A stretch of 64,000 nt of DNA from Spirochaetia bacterium (GTDB lineage: Bacteria > Spirochaetota > Spirochaetia > DSM-16054 > Sediminispirochaetaceae). This document shows positions 9,374 through 18,767 of this stretch, one piece after another. The DNA is taken from assembly GCA_021736475.1 (NCBI GenBank), contig JAIPFV010000004.1, forward strand, positions 1 through 64,000, given 5' to 3'. The notes beneath the pieces were generated by a model that worked only from the letters and a program-made list of their open reading frames with translations, was not told the origin of the DNA and did not search any database. Every line of letters starts with the position of its first letter. The stretch's first letter is position 1. The position numbers and the translations under genes were made by a program.

Positions 9374-10243
9374 TTACACGAACTCCTCGTCGATTATCTT
9401 GTTCAGCTCCTCGAAGTTAACCTGACGGCGGCTCAAGGGGCTTTTGTCGTGGCTGTAGGCCGGTAGCTTTTCATGAAAACTCAGGTCGTTTTCCTGCTGA
9501 AAAAAGATTCCCAGGGGCAGAGGGTCCTCTTCCATCGCCCGCTGCAGAGCCTGCATGCGGTCGTCGGGACGGTATTCATCCTCCAGATAGTAGGTGTGGT
9601 CCTTGAACCACTTGTAGTCGTTGGTTTTATTGAAGGAGACACAGACCTGGAATAGATCCACCAGCGAGAAACCCTTATGCCGGATAGCCGCTTTAATGAC
9701 CTCTTTGGTCTGCTCGGCATCGGCGGCGTTGGCGCGGGCTACGAAACCGCCCTTCAGGCTTAGTGCTGTTGCCAGAGGGTTAAAGGGCTCCAGCAGGACA
9801 CCGGTGGTCTGGACAGGGGTTTGAAAGCCCTTGCGCGAGGTCGGGGAGGCTTGGCCTTTGGTGAGGCCATAGACCATGTTGTTGTGGACTATCACGGTTA
9901 TATCGATGTCGCGGCGCAGGGCATGCAGGAAATGGTTGCCCCCCTCGCCGTAGACGTTTCCATCACCGCTTTCCACAACCACCGTCAATCCGGGATTGGC
10001 CAGTTTGACACCGGTAGCCGTAGGAAGGGACCGTCCGTGAAGGCCGTTGAAAAAGCTGACATCCAGGTAATGGGGTGATTTTGGGGCCTGGCCGATACCG
10101 GTTACCATCACCAGTTTCTGCTTATCTATGCCCAATTCCTGGTACACCTGGTCCATTGTTTTACGTATGGCAAAGTTACCGCAGCCCGGGCACCAGGCAA
10201 TTTCGGTATTGTTGTTTAGGTAGGATACATTACTCATTGTCAA
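9374..10243 (-). CDS. korB: 2-oxoacid:ferredoxin oxidoreductase beta (TPP) subunit
   Basis: 289 aa. WCPGCGNFAIRKTM..., VESGDGNVYGEGGNHFLHALRRDIDITVIVHNNMVYGLTKGQASPTS. Confidence 0.92.
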   Translation of the reverse strand: MTMSNVSYLNNNTEIAWCPGCGNFAIRKTMDQVYQELGIDKQKLVMVTGIGQAPKSPHYLDVSFFNGLHGRSLPTATGVKLANPGLTVVVESGDGNVYGEGGNHFLHALRRDIDITVIVHNNMVYGLTKGQASPTSRKGFQTPVQTTGVLLEPFNPLATALSLKGGFVARANAADAEQTKEVIKAAIRHKGFSLVDLFQVCVSFNKTNDYKWFKDHTYYLEDEYRPDDRMQALQRAMEEDPLPLGIFFQQENDLSFHEKLPAYSHDKSPLSRRQVNFEELNKIIDEEFV

Positions 10244-11996
10244 CTCCCGCTATTTTTTCGATTTTCTCTCGCAGCTCTTCGACTGAAAAAGGAATACCGT
10301 TGTATTTTAAAATTTTCTCATCGATTTTATGTCCGGTCTCATGGCGCAGCAGGTCGGCACACTGTCCGGTAGCATTGTTCTCGACCAGACAGGTACGTGC
10401 AGCCCGGTCCAGGTATTCTGCGACGCTGGGGTGCAGCGGATACAGCTGAGTCAGGTGCAGCAGGGCAATGTCATCAGAATCGATTTTCTGCAGCGCTTCG
10501 ACGGCGACATTACGGTTCGATCCCCAGCAGACCACCAGGGTGGAGTAATCTGCGGAGCCGAACAGCTCGGGCGGCAGGGCGGCCGCCTGCAGCAGCTGGT
10601 GCTTTTTATACAGCCGTTTTTTCACCATAGCCGGGCGTACCCCAATGACATCTTCGGTAATATAGCCTTCTTCGGTATGCTCATCGCTGTCGATTCGTAC
10701 TCGGCCTTCCCCGTAGCCGGGGATACCCCGCGGCGAGAGCCCGTCGTGTTCGGCGTGAGCGTCGTTTTCGTTGTGTGTGCCGGCCAGCCGGTAGCGACGG
10801 TAATCGGCTTCGGTTTTCACGAAGTGATTAGTCGGCTGGGTGGTATCAATCTTAAAGCGCGGGGTGTCGAAGAAAGAGTCGAGCAAATACTGGTCGGTGA
10901 GGATAAACACCGGGACCTGAAAGCGGTCGGCAATATCAAAGGCCTGTCTGGTCAATTCAAAAGCCTCGGTAGTGGTGCCGGGGGCCAAAATTACCCGGGG
11001 AAATTCGCCGTGCCCCGCATAAAGAACTAAATTGAGGTCCTCCTGCCCGGTCCGGGTGGGCAGGCCGGTGGCCGGCCCGGGGCGCTGGGCGATATGAAGT
11101 ACCATGGGGCTTTCTATCATCGCCGCCAGGCTGACTCCTTCGGTCATCAGGTCGTAGCCCCCGCCGGAGGTCGTTATCATCGCCCGGCCGCCGGCGTACC
11201 AGCCGCCGAGGGCCATGTTGATGGCGGCGATTTCACTTTCCGCCTGTTCCGCCACAATTCCCATTCTTTCGGCATAGCCGGCCAGCGAGACCAGTACTCC
11301 CGTGGAGGGGGACATGGGGTAGGAGCTAATCATATTACAGCCTCCCGCTAAAGCCCCCAGGGCTACCGCGTCAGTACCGCTCAGTAGCATCTGTTTTGTA
11401 TCTGTATGTTCAGAAGAATCATTGCTTTTGCTTATTTCAATACTGTAGGATTCACCGAGTTCTTTTCCGCGGCGATACCCCTCATGCAAAGCCTGGCGGT
11501 TGTTCTCCACCACCTCTTCCCCCTTGGATGAGAAGACCTTGGCGATATGCTCCTCCATTAACTCCTCGTGCAGCTTCAGCAGCCCTCCGATAAGTCCAAG
11601 GGCAACGGTGTTTGAGTACAGCTTGTTTCCGATCTCCTTGGCTATAGCGGAGAAGGGGACGTCGATAATGTGCTCGTAGTCCAGCTCCTCCTTTTCACCG
11701 ATAATGATTGTGTCGTCGCTGATTCTCTGCTGCAGGAAAGGGGTTAACCCCGACTTCAAGGGAATGAATATATCAATATTGTTCACATAGGCGTGGCCGA
11801 TGCGGGAGGAAACCCGGATTTCGGTGGAATTCATCCCGCCCCGTACCCTGGACATGAACTCCGAAGTAGTAAACACATGATACCCGTCTTCTTTGATAAT
11901 GTGGGAAAGGATCTTTTCGATCGATTGTATTCCCTGGCCGGCGGCGCCCGCCAATACAATCGACACTTCCTCTTTAATGGTTTTTTCACTTTTCAT
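10230..11996 (-). CDS. korA: 2-oxoacid:ferredoxin oxidoreductase fused gamma-alpha subunit
   Basis: The ORF extends upstream to 12227, but the conserved N-terminus begins at MKSEKTIKEEVSIVLAGAAGQGIQSIEKIL (start 11996). Contains the alpha domain (NMISSYPMSPSTGVL...). Overlaps korB by 14 bp. Confidence 0.9.
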   Translation of the reverse strand: MKSEKTIKEEVSIVLAGAAGQGIQSIEKILSHIIKEDGYHVFTTSEFMSRVRGGMNSTEIRVSSRIGHAYVNNIDIFIPLKSGLTPFLQQRISDDTIIIGEKEELDYEHIIDVPFSAIAKEIGNKLYSNTVALGLIGGLLKLHEELMEEHIAKVFSSKGEEVVENNRQALHEGYRRGKELGESYSIEISKSNDSSEHTDTKQMLLSGTDAVALGALAGGCNMISSYPMSPSTGVLVSLAGYAERMGIVAEQAESEIAAINMALGGWYAGGRAMITTSGGGYDLMTEGVSLAAMIESPMVLHIAQRPGPATGLPTRTGQEDLNLVLYAGHGEFPRVILAPGTTTEAFELTRQAFDIADRFQVPVFILTDQYLLDSFFDTPRFKIDTTQPTNHFVKTEADYRRYRLAGTHNENDAHAEHDGLSPRGIPGYGEGRVRIDSDEHTEEGYITEDVIGVRPAMVKKRLYKKHQLLQAAALPPELFGSADYSTLVVCWGSNRNVAVEALQKIDSDDIALLHLTQLYPLHPSVAEYLDRAARTCLVENNATGQCADLLRHETGHKIDEKILKYNGIPFSVEELREKIEKIAGVDNE

Positions 11997-12099
11997 TCTT
12001 TTCCTCTTTGCTTCGGTAGTACTTATAATTAATTTATCTATATAACTAAGTGTAGTAGCCAAAATTGTGAATGTAAAGAGTACGGGGAAGGGAGCATTA

Positions 12100-12789
12100 A
12101 TGTTGAAAAAAGCTTTAGGGGCGCTTATCGGAGGGCGCATTTCCTCCCAGTTTTTTAACAGGGATATCTGGGCCAACTTTGAGGTAGCGGCGGTGTTGCT
12201 GTCGGCGGCCGGTAAGTTTATCTTCATCGATTGGCTGCAGCAGGATATGTGGTTTGCCCTGGCAGCCGGAGGGGTCTGGCTGGTCTATATTGGCGCTCGA
12301 ATACGGCGACACCCCCGGTTAATTCACGCGTGGGGCTTCTCTTCCAAGAATCTAAGGCCAACGGTCCTGATAACGGCCCCGGTGACGGCTGCCGCTGTGG
12401 CGGGGGCGGTGCTGTACGGCCTGCTCAGCGGTCAGGCACTGCTGCATTGGCATATGTGGGTGGTGTTGCTGCTGTATCCCGCCTGGGGTATAGTACAGCA
12501 GTTTTTGCTGGTAGTTTTGGTAGCAGGCAACCTGGACCGGATGAGCCGGGGTAGGCTGCCACGTCTGTTGATTGTACTGCCCACCGCCCTGTTGTTTGCA
12601 GTGGTGCATATCCCTATTCCGATATTAATAGGGATAACCTTTTTAATGGGCTGCTTTACTACTACCATGTTTCTCCGTTACCGTTCGGTGTGGGCTCTGG
12701 GGGTGTTCCACGGGCTGCTTGCCACAGCTCTGTACTACTTTGTCTTGGGGCAGGACCCCTTAAAGGGGTTTTTACAAGCTGCCGGCTAA
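12100..12789 (+). CDS. CPBP-family intramembrane protease-like protein (motif 1 altered)
   Basis: Multi-TM protein. LLLYPAWGIVQQFLLV (QQ in place of the usual EExxxR), FAVVHIPIPIL, GVFHGLLAT. ATG at 12100 preferred over 12067. Confidence 0.6.
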   Translation: MLKKALGALIGGRISSQFFNRDIWANFEVAAVLLSAAGKFIFIDWLQQDMWFALAAGGVWLVYIGARIRRHPRLIHAWGFSSKNLRPTVLITAPVTAAAVAGAVLYGLLSGQALLHWHMWVVLLLYPAWGIVQQFLLVVLVAGNLDRMSRGRLPRLLIVLPTALLFAVVHIPIPILIGITFLMGCFTTTMFLRYRSVWALGVFHGLLATALYYFVLGQDPLKGFLQAAG

Positions 12790-12810
12790 GGGTGTACAAT
12801 AGAAAATAGG

Positions 12811-14121
12811 ATGATACGTCAAGAAAAAGAACTACAAGCAGATTGGCTGCGGCTGGATAATGCCGCTAAAATTTATCCATCCACTGCCTCCGAGGAGTCC
12901 CCGGCGGAGTTTCGCCTTGCCTTCACCCTCAAAAAGCCGGTACGCCTGTTGTGGCTTCAGCGGGCTTTAGAGAGGATCATGCCGCGGTTTCCCTATTTTC
13001 AGGTGCATTTGCGACGAGGTTTTTTTTGGTACTATCTGCAGCGCAGCGAGGTAGTGCCGAAGGTTGAACTACTGAAGAACGTCCCGGTGTCCATTATATC
13101 GCTAAAAGAGCGAACCGCGCCCCTTGTGCGGGTAAGTGCCCGTGAGCGTACGGTAGCGGTTGATTTTTCCCATATTCTAACGGATGGAAACGGCGGGATG
13201 CGCTTTCTGATGAGTCTAGCCGCCGAGTACGTACGCCAGTCCGGTAGTGAGGTAGAGCAGCACCCCGCAGTATTGGATCCGGATGTACCTCCGGATCCCG
13301 AAGAGTTTGAAGATGCCCACCGAAGAAACTTTGAAAAGGGGACATTGCAGCCCGAAGGTCTACGTCCTGCCTACCATATTCCCGGTAGACCCTTCAAAAC
13401 CCGTCGTTTTCGGGTATTAAAGGCGACTATGCCGGTGGACAAACTGCTGCAGCTTGCCAGGCAACGGAAGGTAACCCTGACCGAGTATTTGGTTTCCACG
13501 TACATGTACAGTCTTATCCAAATTTACAAACAGGAACAGCGGGGGCGGAGCATCGTCCGTCCGCGACGGAAAAAGGAGGGCTCGATTTTGCGTATGGAAG
13601 TGCCGGTGGATATGCGACGCTACAAGCCCTCCCGGACAATGCGCAACTTTTCCCTGTATATTTCCCCGGAAATAGACTTGAAGCTTGGCGACTATGACTT
13701 TGCCGAGGTATTAAAGCATATGCACCACACCATTCAGCTGCTGAAAAATGGAAAGCAATTGGGACGGCAACTGTCGCGAAATGTAGGGTCGGAGATGAAC
13801 CCCTTTGTACGCTTTTCACCGCTGTTTGTGAAGGATATGGTTACGTCCTTTCTCTACGCCCGCTTTGGGGAGGCGCTGCACTCCGGGGTGTTGTCGAACC
13901 TGGGTCCCGTACAGGTCCCACCGGCACTGGAGGAGCGGCTGGAGGGAATGCATTTTGACCTGAACCCGAACCATGTCATGAAAAAAGCCTGCGGAGTGCT
14001 GTCATTTAAGAACCAACTGGTGGTCTCGTTTACCAGCGTAATCGAAAGCAGAGAGCTGGAGCGGATTTTCTTTACCCATCTTACCAGCCGGGGAATTCCA
14101 ATTACCCTCGAGGAGTTTTAA
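12811..14121 (+). CDS. Condensation/alcohol acetyltransferase-like protein (HxxxDG acyltransferase fold)
   Basis: 436 aa. HILTDGNGG fits the HxxxDG motif; overall similar to condensation-domain-like proteins found upstream of DUF6320 genes. Confidence 0.65.
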   Translation: MIRQEKELQADWLRLDNAAKIYPSTASEESPAEFRLAFTLKKPVRLLWLQRALERIMPRFPYFQVHLRRGFFWYYLQRSEVVPKVELLKNVPVSIISLKERTAPLVRVSARERTVAVDFSHILTDGNGGMRFLMSLAAEYVRQSGSEVEQHPAVLDPDVPPDPEEFEDAHRRNFEKGTLQPEGLRPAYHIPGRPFKTRRFRVLKATMPVDKLLQLARQRKVTLTEYLVSTYMYSLIQIYKQEQRGRSIVRPRRKKEGSILRMEVPVDMRRYKPSRTMRNFSLYISPEIDLKLGDYDFAEVLKHMHHTIQLLKNGKQLGRQLSRNVGSEMNPFVRFSPLFVKDMVTSFLYARFGEALHSGVLSNLGPVQVPPALEERLEGMHFDLNPNHVMKKACGVLSFKNQLVVSFTSVIESRELERIFFTHLTSRGIPITLEEF

Positions 14122-14123
14122 GT

Positions 14124-14855
14124 ATGTCCATCTGTAAAAACTGCGGAGTAGAGGTCGAATCAAATTATAACGTCTGCCCCCTGTGCGGGGCTGAATTGGG
14201 ACCTGAGGCGGCGGAATCTGAGGTAGCGGGGGCTGAAACAGCGGAGGTCGACCTGGAGTCGGTCGAAAACCACGCGGCTATAGAGGCCCATGACGAAAAG
14301 GTTCGTATACTGTTCCAGGAGGTCTTCGGGTTTATTGCCCTGGCTGCGGCGGTGGTCGTATTTGCTACCGACTTTGCCTATGGAATGGAAATTACCTGGT
14401 CCCGGATTCCCCTTATCTCCATTGGCTATATCTGGCTGAGCATATTCATGATTCCCCGTCTAAAACCTATCCCCTACCTGCTGCCGGTAGCCGAACTGCT
14501 GACCACCGCCCTGTTTCTCTACGCCCTGGACCTTTTCACAGGAGGCCGAAACTGGTTCTGGGAGTTGGCTTTTCCGACAGTAGCGGCTTTCGGCCTTCTT
14601 CTGCTGCTGACTGTCTTTATTATCCGGGTGTTCAAGCTTTCGGTGTTGGGCGGGCTGGCCGCAGGCCTGATCAGTGCCGGGCTGTTCACCCTCTGCCTCG
14701 AGGCAATTCTTAATAGTTTTCTGCACGAGCAGATATGGGTAAGTTGGTCCCTGGTAACCGCCGCTTCGGTTATTCCGATTATCGCTTTTTTGGTGAGTTT
14801 TGAAAAACGGCTGAAAAAACGGGGCTCTAACTTGCAAAAACACTTCCATGTATAG
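14124..14855 (+). CDS. DUF6320-like membrane protein with N-terminal zinc ribbon
   Basis: 243 aa. CKNCGVEVESNYNVCPLCG at the N-terminus, then six or so TM segments. Starts 2 bp after the acyltransferase stop. Confidence 0.65.
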   Translation: MSICKNCGVEVESNYNVCPLCGAELGPEAAESEVAGAETAEVDLESVENHAAIEAHDEKVRILFQEVFGFIALAAAVVVFATDFAYGMEITWSRIPLISIGYIWLSIFMIPRLKPIPYLLPVAELLTTALFLYALDLFTGGRNWFWELAFPTVAAFGLLLLLTVFIIRVFKLSVLGGLAAGLISAGLFTLCLEAILNSFLHEQIWVSWSLVTAASVIPIIAFLVSFEKRLKKRGSNLQKHFHV

Positions 14856-14906
14856 CTATTTTTAGAAAATGCTCTTGTTACAGACACTTATTACAGACAA
14901 TAGGCC

Positions 14907-14940
14907 GGCGGACGAGCTGCCTGGGCAGCCCCCTTCCGCC
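14907..14940. terminator. Hairpin between convergent genes (putative terminator, no strong T-tract)
   Basis: Nested inverted repeats GGCGGA..TCCGCC and GCTGCC..GGCAGC between the DUF6320 gene (+) and the J-domain gene (-). Confidence 0.4.
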
Positions 14941-14943
14941 CTT

Positions 14944-15693
14944 TCAGCGCCCGGTGAGTACTTCCTTGGCCCACTGCAGCTGCAGAAAAAAATCCCCCTC
15001 TCCCCCGAGGTCAGGATGGTATAGTTTACTGAGGCGGCGATAGTTGCGGGCGGCGGCCTGCAAATCTGGTTGCAGCCCGAAGGTGTTGTTCTTCTGGGGA
15101 AGGCATTCCAGTACATAGGAGGCTAACAGCTGTTTGGTCGTTAGCTCATCAAGCTCCCGGTAGCGCTGTTCCAAGCGCTGCAGATGTGCACTGAAAAGGG
15201 CAATCCACTCGGTCCGGGTAAAACTGCTGTATTCATTTACCCGTTTTTTTGTAGTGGGGAAAAGATGTACTGTCCACACCGGAAAATTATCAGCCCGGTT
15301 ATATTGCTGTTCAAATGCCGCCAGGTACTTAATAAAGGCCAGTGTGTCCGGGGGTAATCCGCGCATTTTATCGGCGATATAGCGCATTTTCTGTTCCTGC
15401 TTTTGCCTGCGCTGCTCAAGATAGTCCTGCTTAACCCTGAGAAATAGCGGAAAAAAGGGATCCCGCGGAAGTTGGTACGTACGGTAAAAGTTGTTCAGGT
15501 ACTCCGGTTTAATTACTGCACGCTGAAGCAGACTGTAACAGCGGCGGTTGATTCTGAGGTTCTGCAGGCGGGCAGAGCTTCGGTAATGCAGGAGCATCTC
15601 CTCGTAGAATTGGCTTTTTTGCAGACTCTTCGGCTGTTTTGACAGGAGATATCCGAGACTGTAGTTTTTTAACCGGCGCCGTTTTCTTCGCAT
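14944..15693 (-). CDS. Protein with C-terminal J-domain
   Basis: 249 aa. C-terminal AARNYRRLSKLYHPDLGGEGDFFLQLQWAKEVL with an intact HPD. Confidence 0.7.
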   Translation of the reverse strand: MRRKRRRLKNYSLGYLLSKQPKSLQKSQFYEEMLLHYRSSARLQNLRINRRCYSLLQRAVIKPEYLNNFYRTYQLPRDPFFPLFLRVKQDYLEQRRQKQEQKMRYIADKMRGLPPDTLAFIKYLAAFEQQYNRADNFPVWTVHLFPTTKKRVNEYSSFTRTEWIALFSAHLQRLEQRYRELDELTTKQLLASYVLECLPQKNNTFGLQPDLQAAARNYRRLSKLYHPDLGGEGDFFLQLQWAKEVLTGR

Positions 15694-15825
15694 AGTACAT
15701 TATTACTGTAGCCTTTTATTCCAAATGGTTCAAACTAAAAAGTAAACCTGTTTTGAAGAGCGTTGATTTTTCATTCTTGTGAAATTATAGTTAAAAGTGT
15801 AATTTTGAGTTCAGGAGGGTTCTAC

Positions 15826-16377
15826 ATGAAATACCCGACTAATGCACAGCTGGTTACCGCGTTACAGCAGGCGGTTGAGATGCATCATTCTTACGAGAAG
15901 GTCTACCTGGGCGGAAAGCGTGATACCCTATGGTCCGGTTTTTATGCGGCCTATGTATTGGGACGCTGCGGCAATTTTCTCCCTGCGGAGAAGGTGGCCG
16001 AGGAGCTTGACAAGGTACCTGCTGGTAGAGATTGGTCAATTAACGGGGCCAAGGCATTGCTGGAAGTATTGGACCGCAGCCTTGAATCGGCTAAGACCGG
16101 GCAGGAGGCAAAACCTACAGAAGAGGCAAGTCGGCAGGAGACTATGTATGTGTGTCCAAATTGCTTTACCGCCGCTGACGCGCCGGGAGAGTGTTCGGTC
16201 TGCGGGCATCAGCTTTATGAGTTTAAGCCCGGTGATGTAGACGATCCTTGTCGGTGTCCGGTAATTAACGACCGGGGCGAAGTAGTGACCCATGCGCCTT
16301 TATGGTGGCTCAGGAGTGTAGCTCCGGAGCTGGCCGAGCGCATGGAAAACGATAGAAAACGGAATGAGCAGAAATAA
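15826..16377 (+). CDS. Zinc-ribbon/rubredoxin-like protein
   Basis: Start MKYPTNAQLVTALQQAVEMHH at 15826 after ttcaggagggttctac (RBS). C-terminal CPNC...CSVC and DDPCRCPV motifs. Confidence 0.65.
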   Translation: MKYPTNAQLVTALQQAVEMHHSYEKVYLGGKRDTLWSGFYAAYVLGRCGNFLPAEKVAEELDKVPAGRDWSINGAKALLEVLDRSLESAKTGQEAKPTEEASRQETMYVCPNCFTAADAPGECSVCGHQLYEFKPGDVDDPCRCPVINDRGEVVTHAPLWWLRSVAPELAERMENDRKRNEQK

Positions 16378-16396
16378 ACAGAGATTGGAGAAAAAA

Positions 16397-17317
16397 ATGC
16401 AGACGGAAAAACTGATAGTAATCGGATCCGGACCGGCGGGGCTGGCGGCAGCGCTGTACACAGGTCGGGCAGGATTGAATCCCTTGGTTCTCAGCGGCTT
16501 AGAAATGGGGGGACAAATTTCGCTTACCTATGATGTAGATAACTATCTCGGCTTTCCGGAGGGAACTACCGGTCCGGACTTAATCGAGCTTATGACAAAA
16601 CATGTGGGCAAATTTGGTGCAAGGCTGCAGTTCGAAGAGGTTACCCAGGTTGACCTTAAGAGCGGCCCTCCCTTTCAGGTTTCCACCCATGCCCAGCAGT
16701 ATCAAGCCGAAGCAGTGGTAGTGGCTACCGGGGCCTCTCCGAGGCGGCTGCAGGTTCCCGGCGAAGAGAAGTATATCGGCCACGGTATTTCCTTCTGTGC
16801 CACCTGTGACGGCTTTTTCTTCCGCGATAAGGACGTACTGGTAATCGGCGGCGGAGATAGTGCGATCGAGGAGAGTCTGTTTTTAACAAAGTTTGCCAAG
16901 CGGGTGCGGGTGGTCCACCGGCGCGATCAACTGCGGGCCGGAGAACAGCTAAAGCGGGCGGCCTACGAACATGATAAAATCGAGTTCGTATGGGACACCG
17001 TAATAGAAGAGGTTCTGGGCGAAGATAAAGTAACCGGGGCAAAGGTTAAAAATGTAAAAACCGGTGCAGTGTCTGAGCTAGAGACCGATGGCATTTTTAT
17101 ATTTATCGGTCATTATCCCAATTCAAAACTCTTTCAGGGACAGTTAGACATGGACAGCGAGGGGTATATTACTACCGACAAACGGATGATGACCAATATA
17201 CCGGGGGTGTTTGCTGCGGGAGAGATTCAGGACAAACTGTACCGCCAAATTGCCACCTCCGTCGGCCAGGGCAGCGGTGCCGGGATTATGGCCGATCGCT
17301 GGCTGCATCGTATGTAG
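16397..17317 (+). CDS. trxB: Thioredoxin reductase
   Basis: GSGPAGLAAALYTGRAGL FAD motif, SFCATCDGFFF redox centre, VIGGGDSAIEESLFL NAD(P) motif. Start MQTEKLIVIG at 16397. Confidence 0.93.
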   Translation: MQTEKLIVIGSGPAGLAAALYTGRAGLNPLVLSGLEMGGQISLTYDVDNYLGFPEGTTGPDLIELMTKHVGKFGARLQFEEVTQVDLKSGPPFQVSTHAQQYQAEAVVVATGASPRRLQVPGEEKYIGHGISFCATCDGFFFRDKDVLVIGGGDSAIEESLFLTKFAKRVRVVHRRDQLRAGEQLKRAAYEHDKIEFVWDTVIEEVLGEDKVTGAKVKNVKTGAVSELETDGIFIFIGHYPNSKLFQGQLDMDSEGYITTDKRMMTNIPGVFAAGEIQDKLYRQIATSVGQGSGAGIMADRWLHRM

Positions 17318-17336
17318 CCAGCGAATGCCGGCAGTA

Positions 17337-17927
17337 CTACCAGGTATAGTAGCGAATAGGGGGGTAAGCCTTCCAGACCGCCATTGCCAGGGGAGTTCCG
17401 ACCAAGATTCCGGCCACATTTTGCAGTATATTCCCGGGTATTTCTGTGGCGGCGGCTGCAAATCCAACCATCAGCCCTCCGGTCAGAAAGTAGATTCCTC
17501 CCATTACCAGGGTGCCCAGCACAAAAGCCAGTAAAAGCGATACTATTCCCGGTTTCCGGGGAACCGGGGTGGAAGCTTTATGCTGCTTCGAGGGCGCATG
17601 AAGTTTGCGTCCGGTGTTGATAACCAATCCAATGGCCAGCCCCTGCAGACCGTGGGCTAAAAAGGTGAAAGGGGCCCATTGCGCATAACCGGCCAGCAGG
17701 TCGGCCAGGGCGGTTCCCACTCCTCCGGTGATCAGGGCGGTAATCGGTCCAAATATGATTGCGGTAAAGAAAATGGCTACATCGCCAAAGTTGATATATC
17801 CCCGGGTTGGGGCAATGGGAATTCTGATAACGTAGGTGAATAGGGCTGTTACGGCAATCAGAATTGCCAGTGTAGCTATTCTAAAAGCTGGCAGCTGCAT
17901 AAAGCTCTCATTTTTTTCGGTTTCCAT
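17337..17927 (-). CDS. ECF transporter S component
   Basis: 196 aa, hydrophobic. GYINFGDVAIFFTAIIFGPITALITGGVGTALADLLAGYAQWAPFTFLAHGLQGLAIG; next to EcfT and EcfA genes. Confidence 0.8.
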   Translation of the reverse strand: METEKNESFMQLPAFRIATLAILIAVTALFTYVIRIPIAPTRGYINFGDVAIFFTAIIFGPITALITGGVGTALADLLAGYAQWAPFTFLAHGLQGLAIGLVINTGRKLHAPSKQHKASTPVPRKPGIVSLLLAFVLGTLVMGGIYFLTGGLMVGFAAAATEIPGNILQNVAGILVGTPLAMAVWKAYPPIRYYTW

Positions 17928-17993
17928 AATGCACTCCTTCTGTTTATCTATTTATATTGTACAAAAAAATCTGGGAATGTACAGTATTTTGTA

Positions 17994-18767
17994 CTATAAA
18001 AACAAAAAGAGTACTAAAAATAGTAGTACAATTATAAATATAACCACTTGGTGTACTACTCTTTTAAGAGGCAGGAGACTGCGGTAGGAGGTCCGAGGGT
18101 TGTGACGTCCGAAGCCACGGCTTTCAAGGGCCATGGAAAGGCTGGGGATACCTTTAATCGAGTGTATCATCACTGACACCAGGGTAGGAAAAATATGGGA
18201 GAATTTTTTGATGGGATGAAATTTCCGGCGTCCCTCCGGCACCGGGCGTCGCAGGGCATGGGCATCTTCGATATTTCGGTAGAGCTGTAGCAGAGAGGGG
18301 ATATAGCGGAATGCAATGGTTACTACCAGAGCCCCGGAGTAGGGCAGTCCGAACCAGCCCAGGGTAAGAATAAAATCATCTATAGTGGTGGTGCGAAAGA
18401 AAAGGAAGAATGCAGAGGTTATGCCGCTGAAGCGAACAATTAGGGTGATGGTCTCTCGAAGACCTCCCTCGGTAATCCGAAGAAAACCTCCTAACTGATA
18501 CAACTCTCTGCCGGATTGGTGGAAAGGAGGGGTTAGTATCGCTATCATCAGCAGAAGCGGCCAAATAGTCTTGAGCGGCTGCAGTACCTGCCCCAGGGAT
18601 AGCCCAGCCCAAATTAACAGCACCAGAGTCAGGTAATAGACTGCTAGAGCGGCTATACTGACCGGAAGGATCAGTGCTATGACCCATAAGATCAATAGTA
18701 AAAACTTCAAACGAGGATCGGCTTTATGGATAAAGGAGTTTCCGGGCTGATAGGTGCCGCTTATCAT
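17994..18767 (-). CDS. ecfT: ECF transporter T component (EcfT/CbiQ family)
   Basis: 257 aa. IHKADPRLKFLLLILWVIALI N-terminus, and ALESRGFGR near the C-terminus (A-x-x-S/R-G motif). Confidence 0.88.
   Translation of the reverse strand: MISGTYQPGNSFIHKADPRLKFLLLILWVIALILPVSIAALAVYYLTLVLLIWAGLSLGQVLQPLKTIWPLLLMIAILTPPFHQSGRELYQLGGFLRITEGGLRETITLIVRFSGITSAFFLFFRTTTIDDFILTLGWFGLPYSGALVVTIAFRYIPSLLQLYRNIEDAHALRRPVPEGRRKFHPIKKFSHIFPTLVSVMIHSIKGIPSLSMALESRGFGRHNPRTSYRSLLPLKRVVHQVVIFIIVLLFLVLFLFL

Noticed and set aside
10329-11030. 233-aa plus-strand ORF opposite korA
   Set aside because: Antisense of a strongly conserved KorA frame; GC-driven shadow ORF.
12000-12227. N-terminal extension of the korA ORF up to 12227
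   Set aside because: The extension overlaps the CPBP gene, has no KorA similarity, and a better start exists at 11996.
18001-18060. Further GTAC motifs within the ecfT 3' end
   Set aside because: Inside coding sequence with A/T-rich codons; only the intergenic copies at 17959-17994 are considered.
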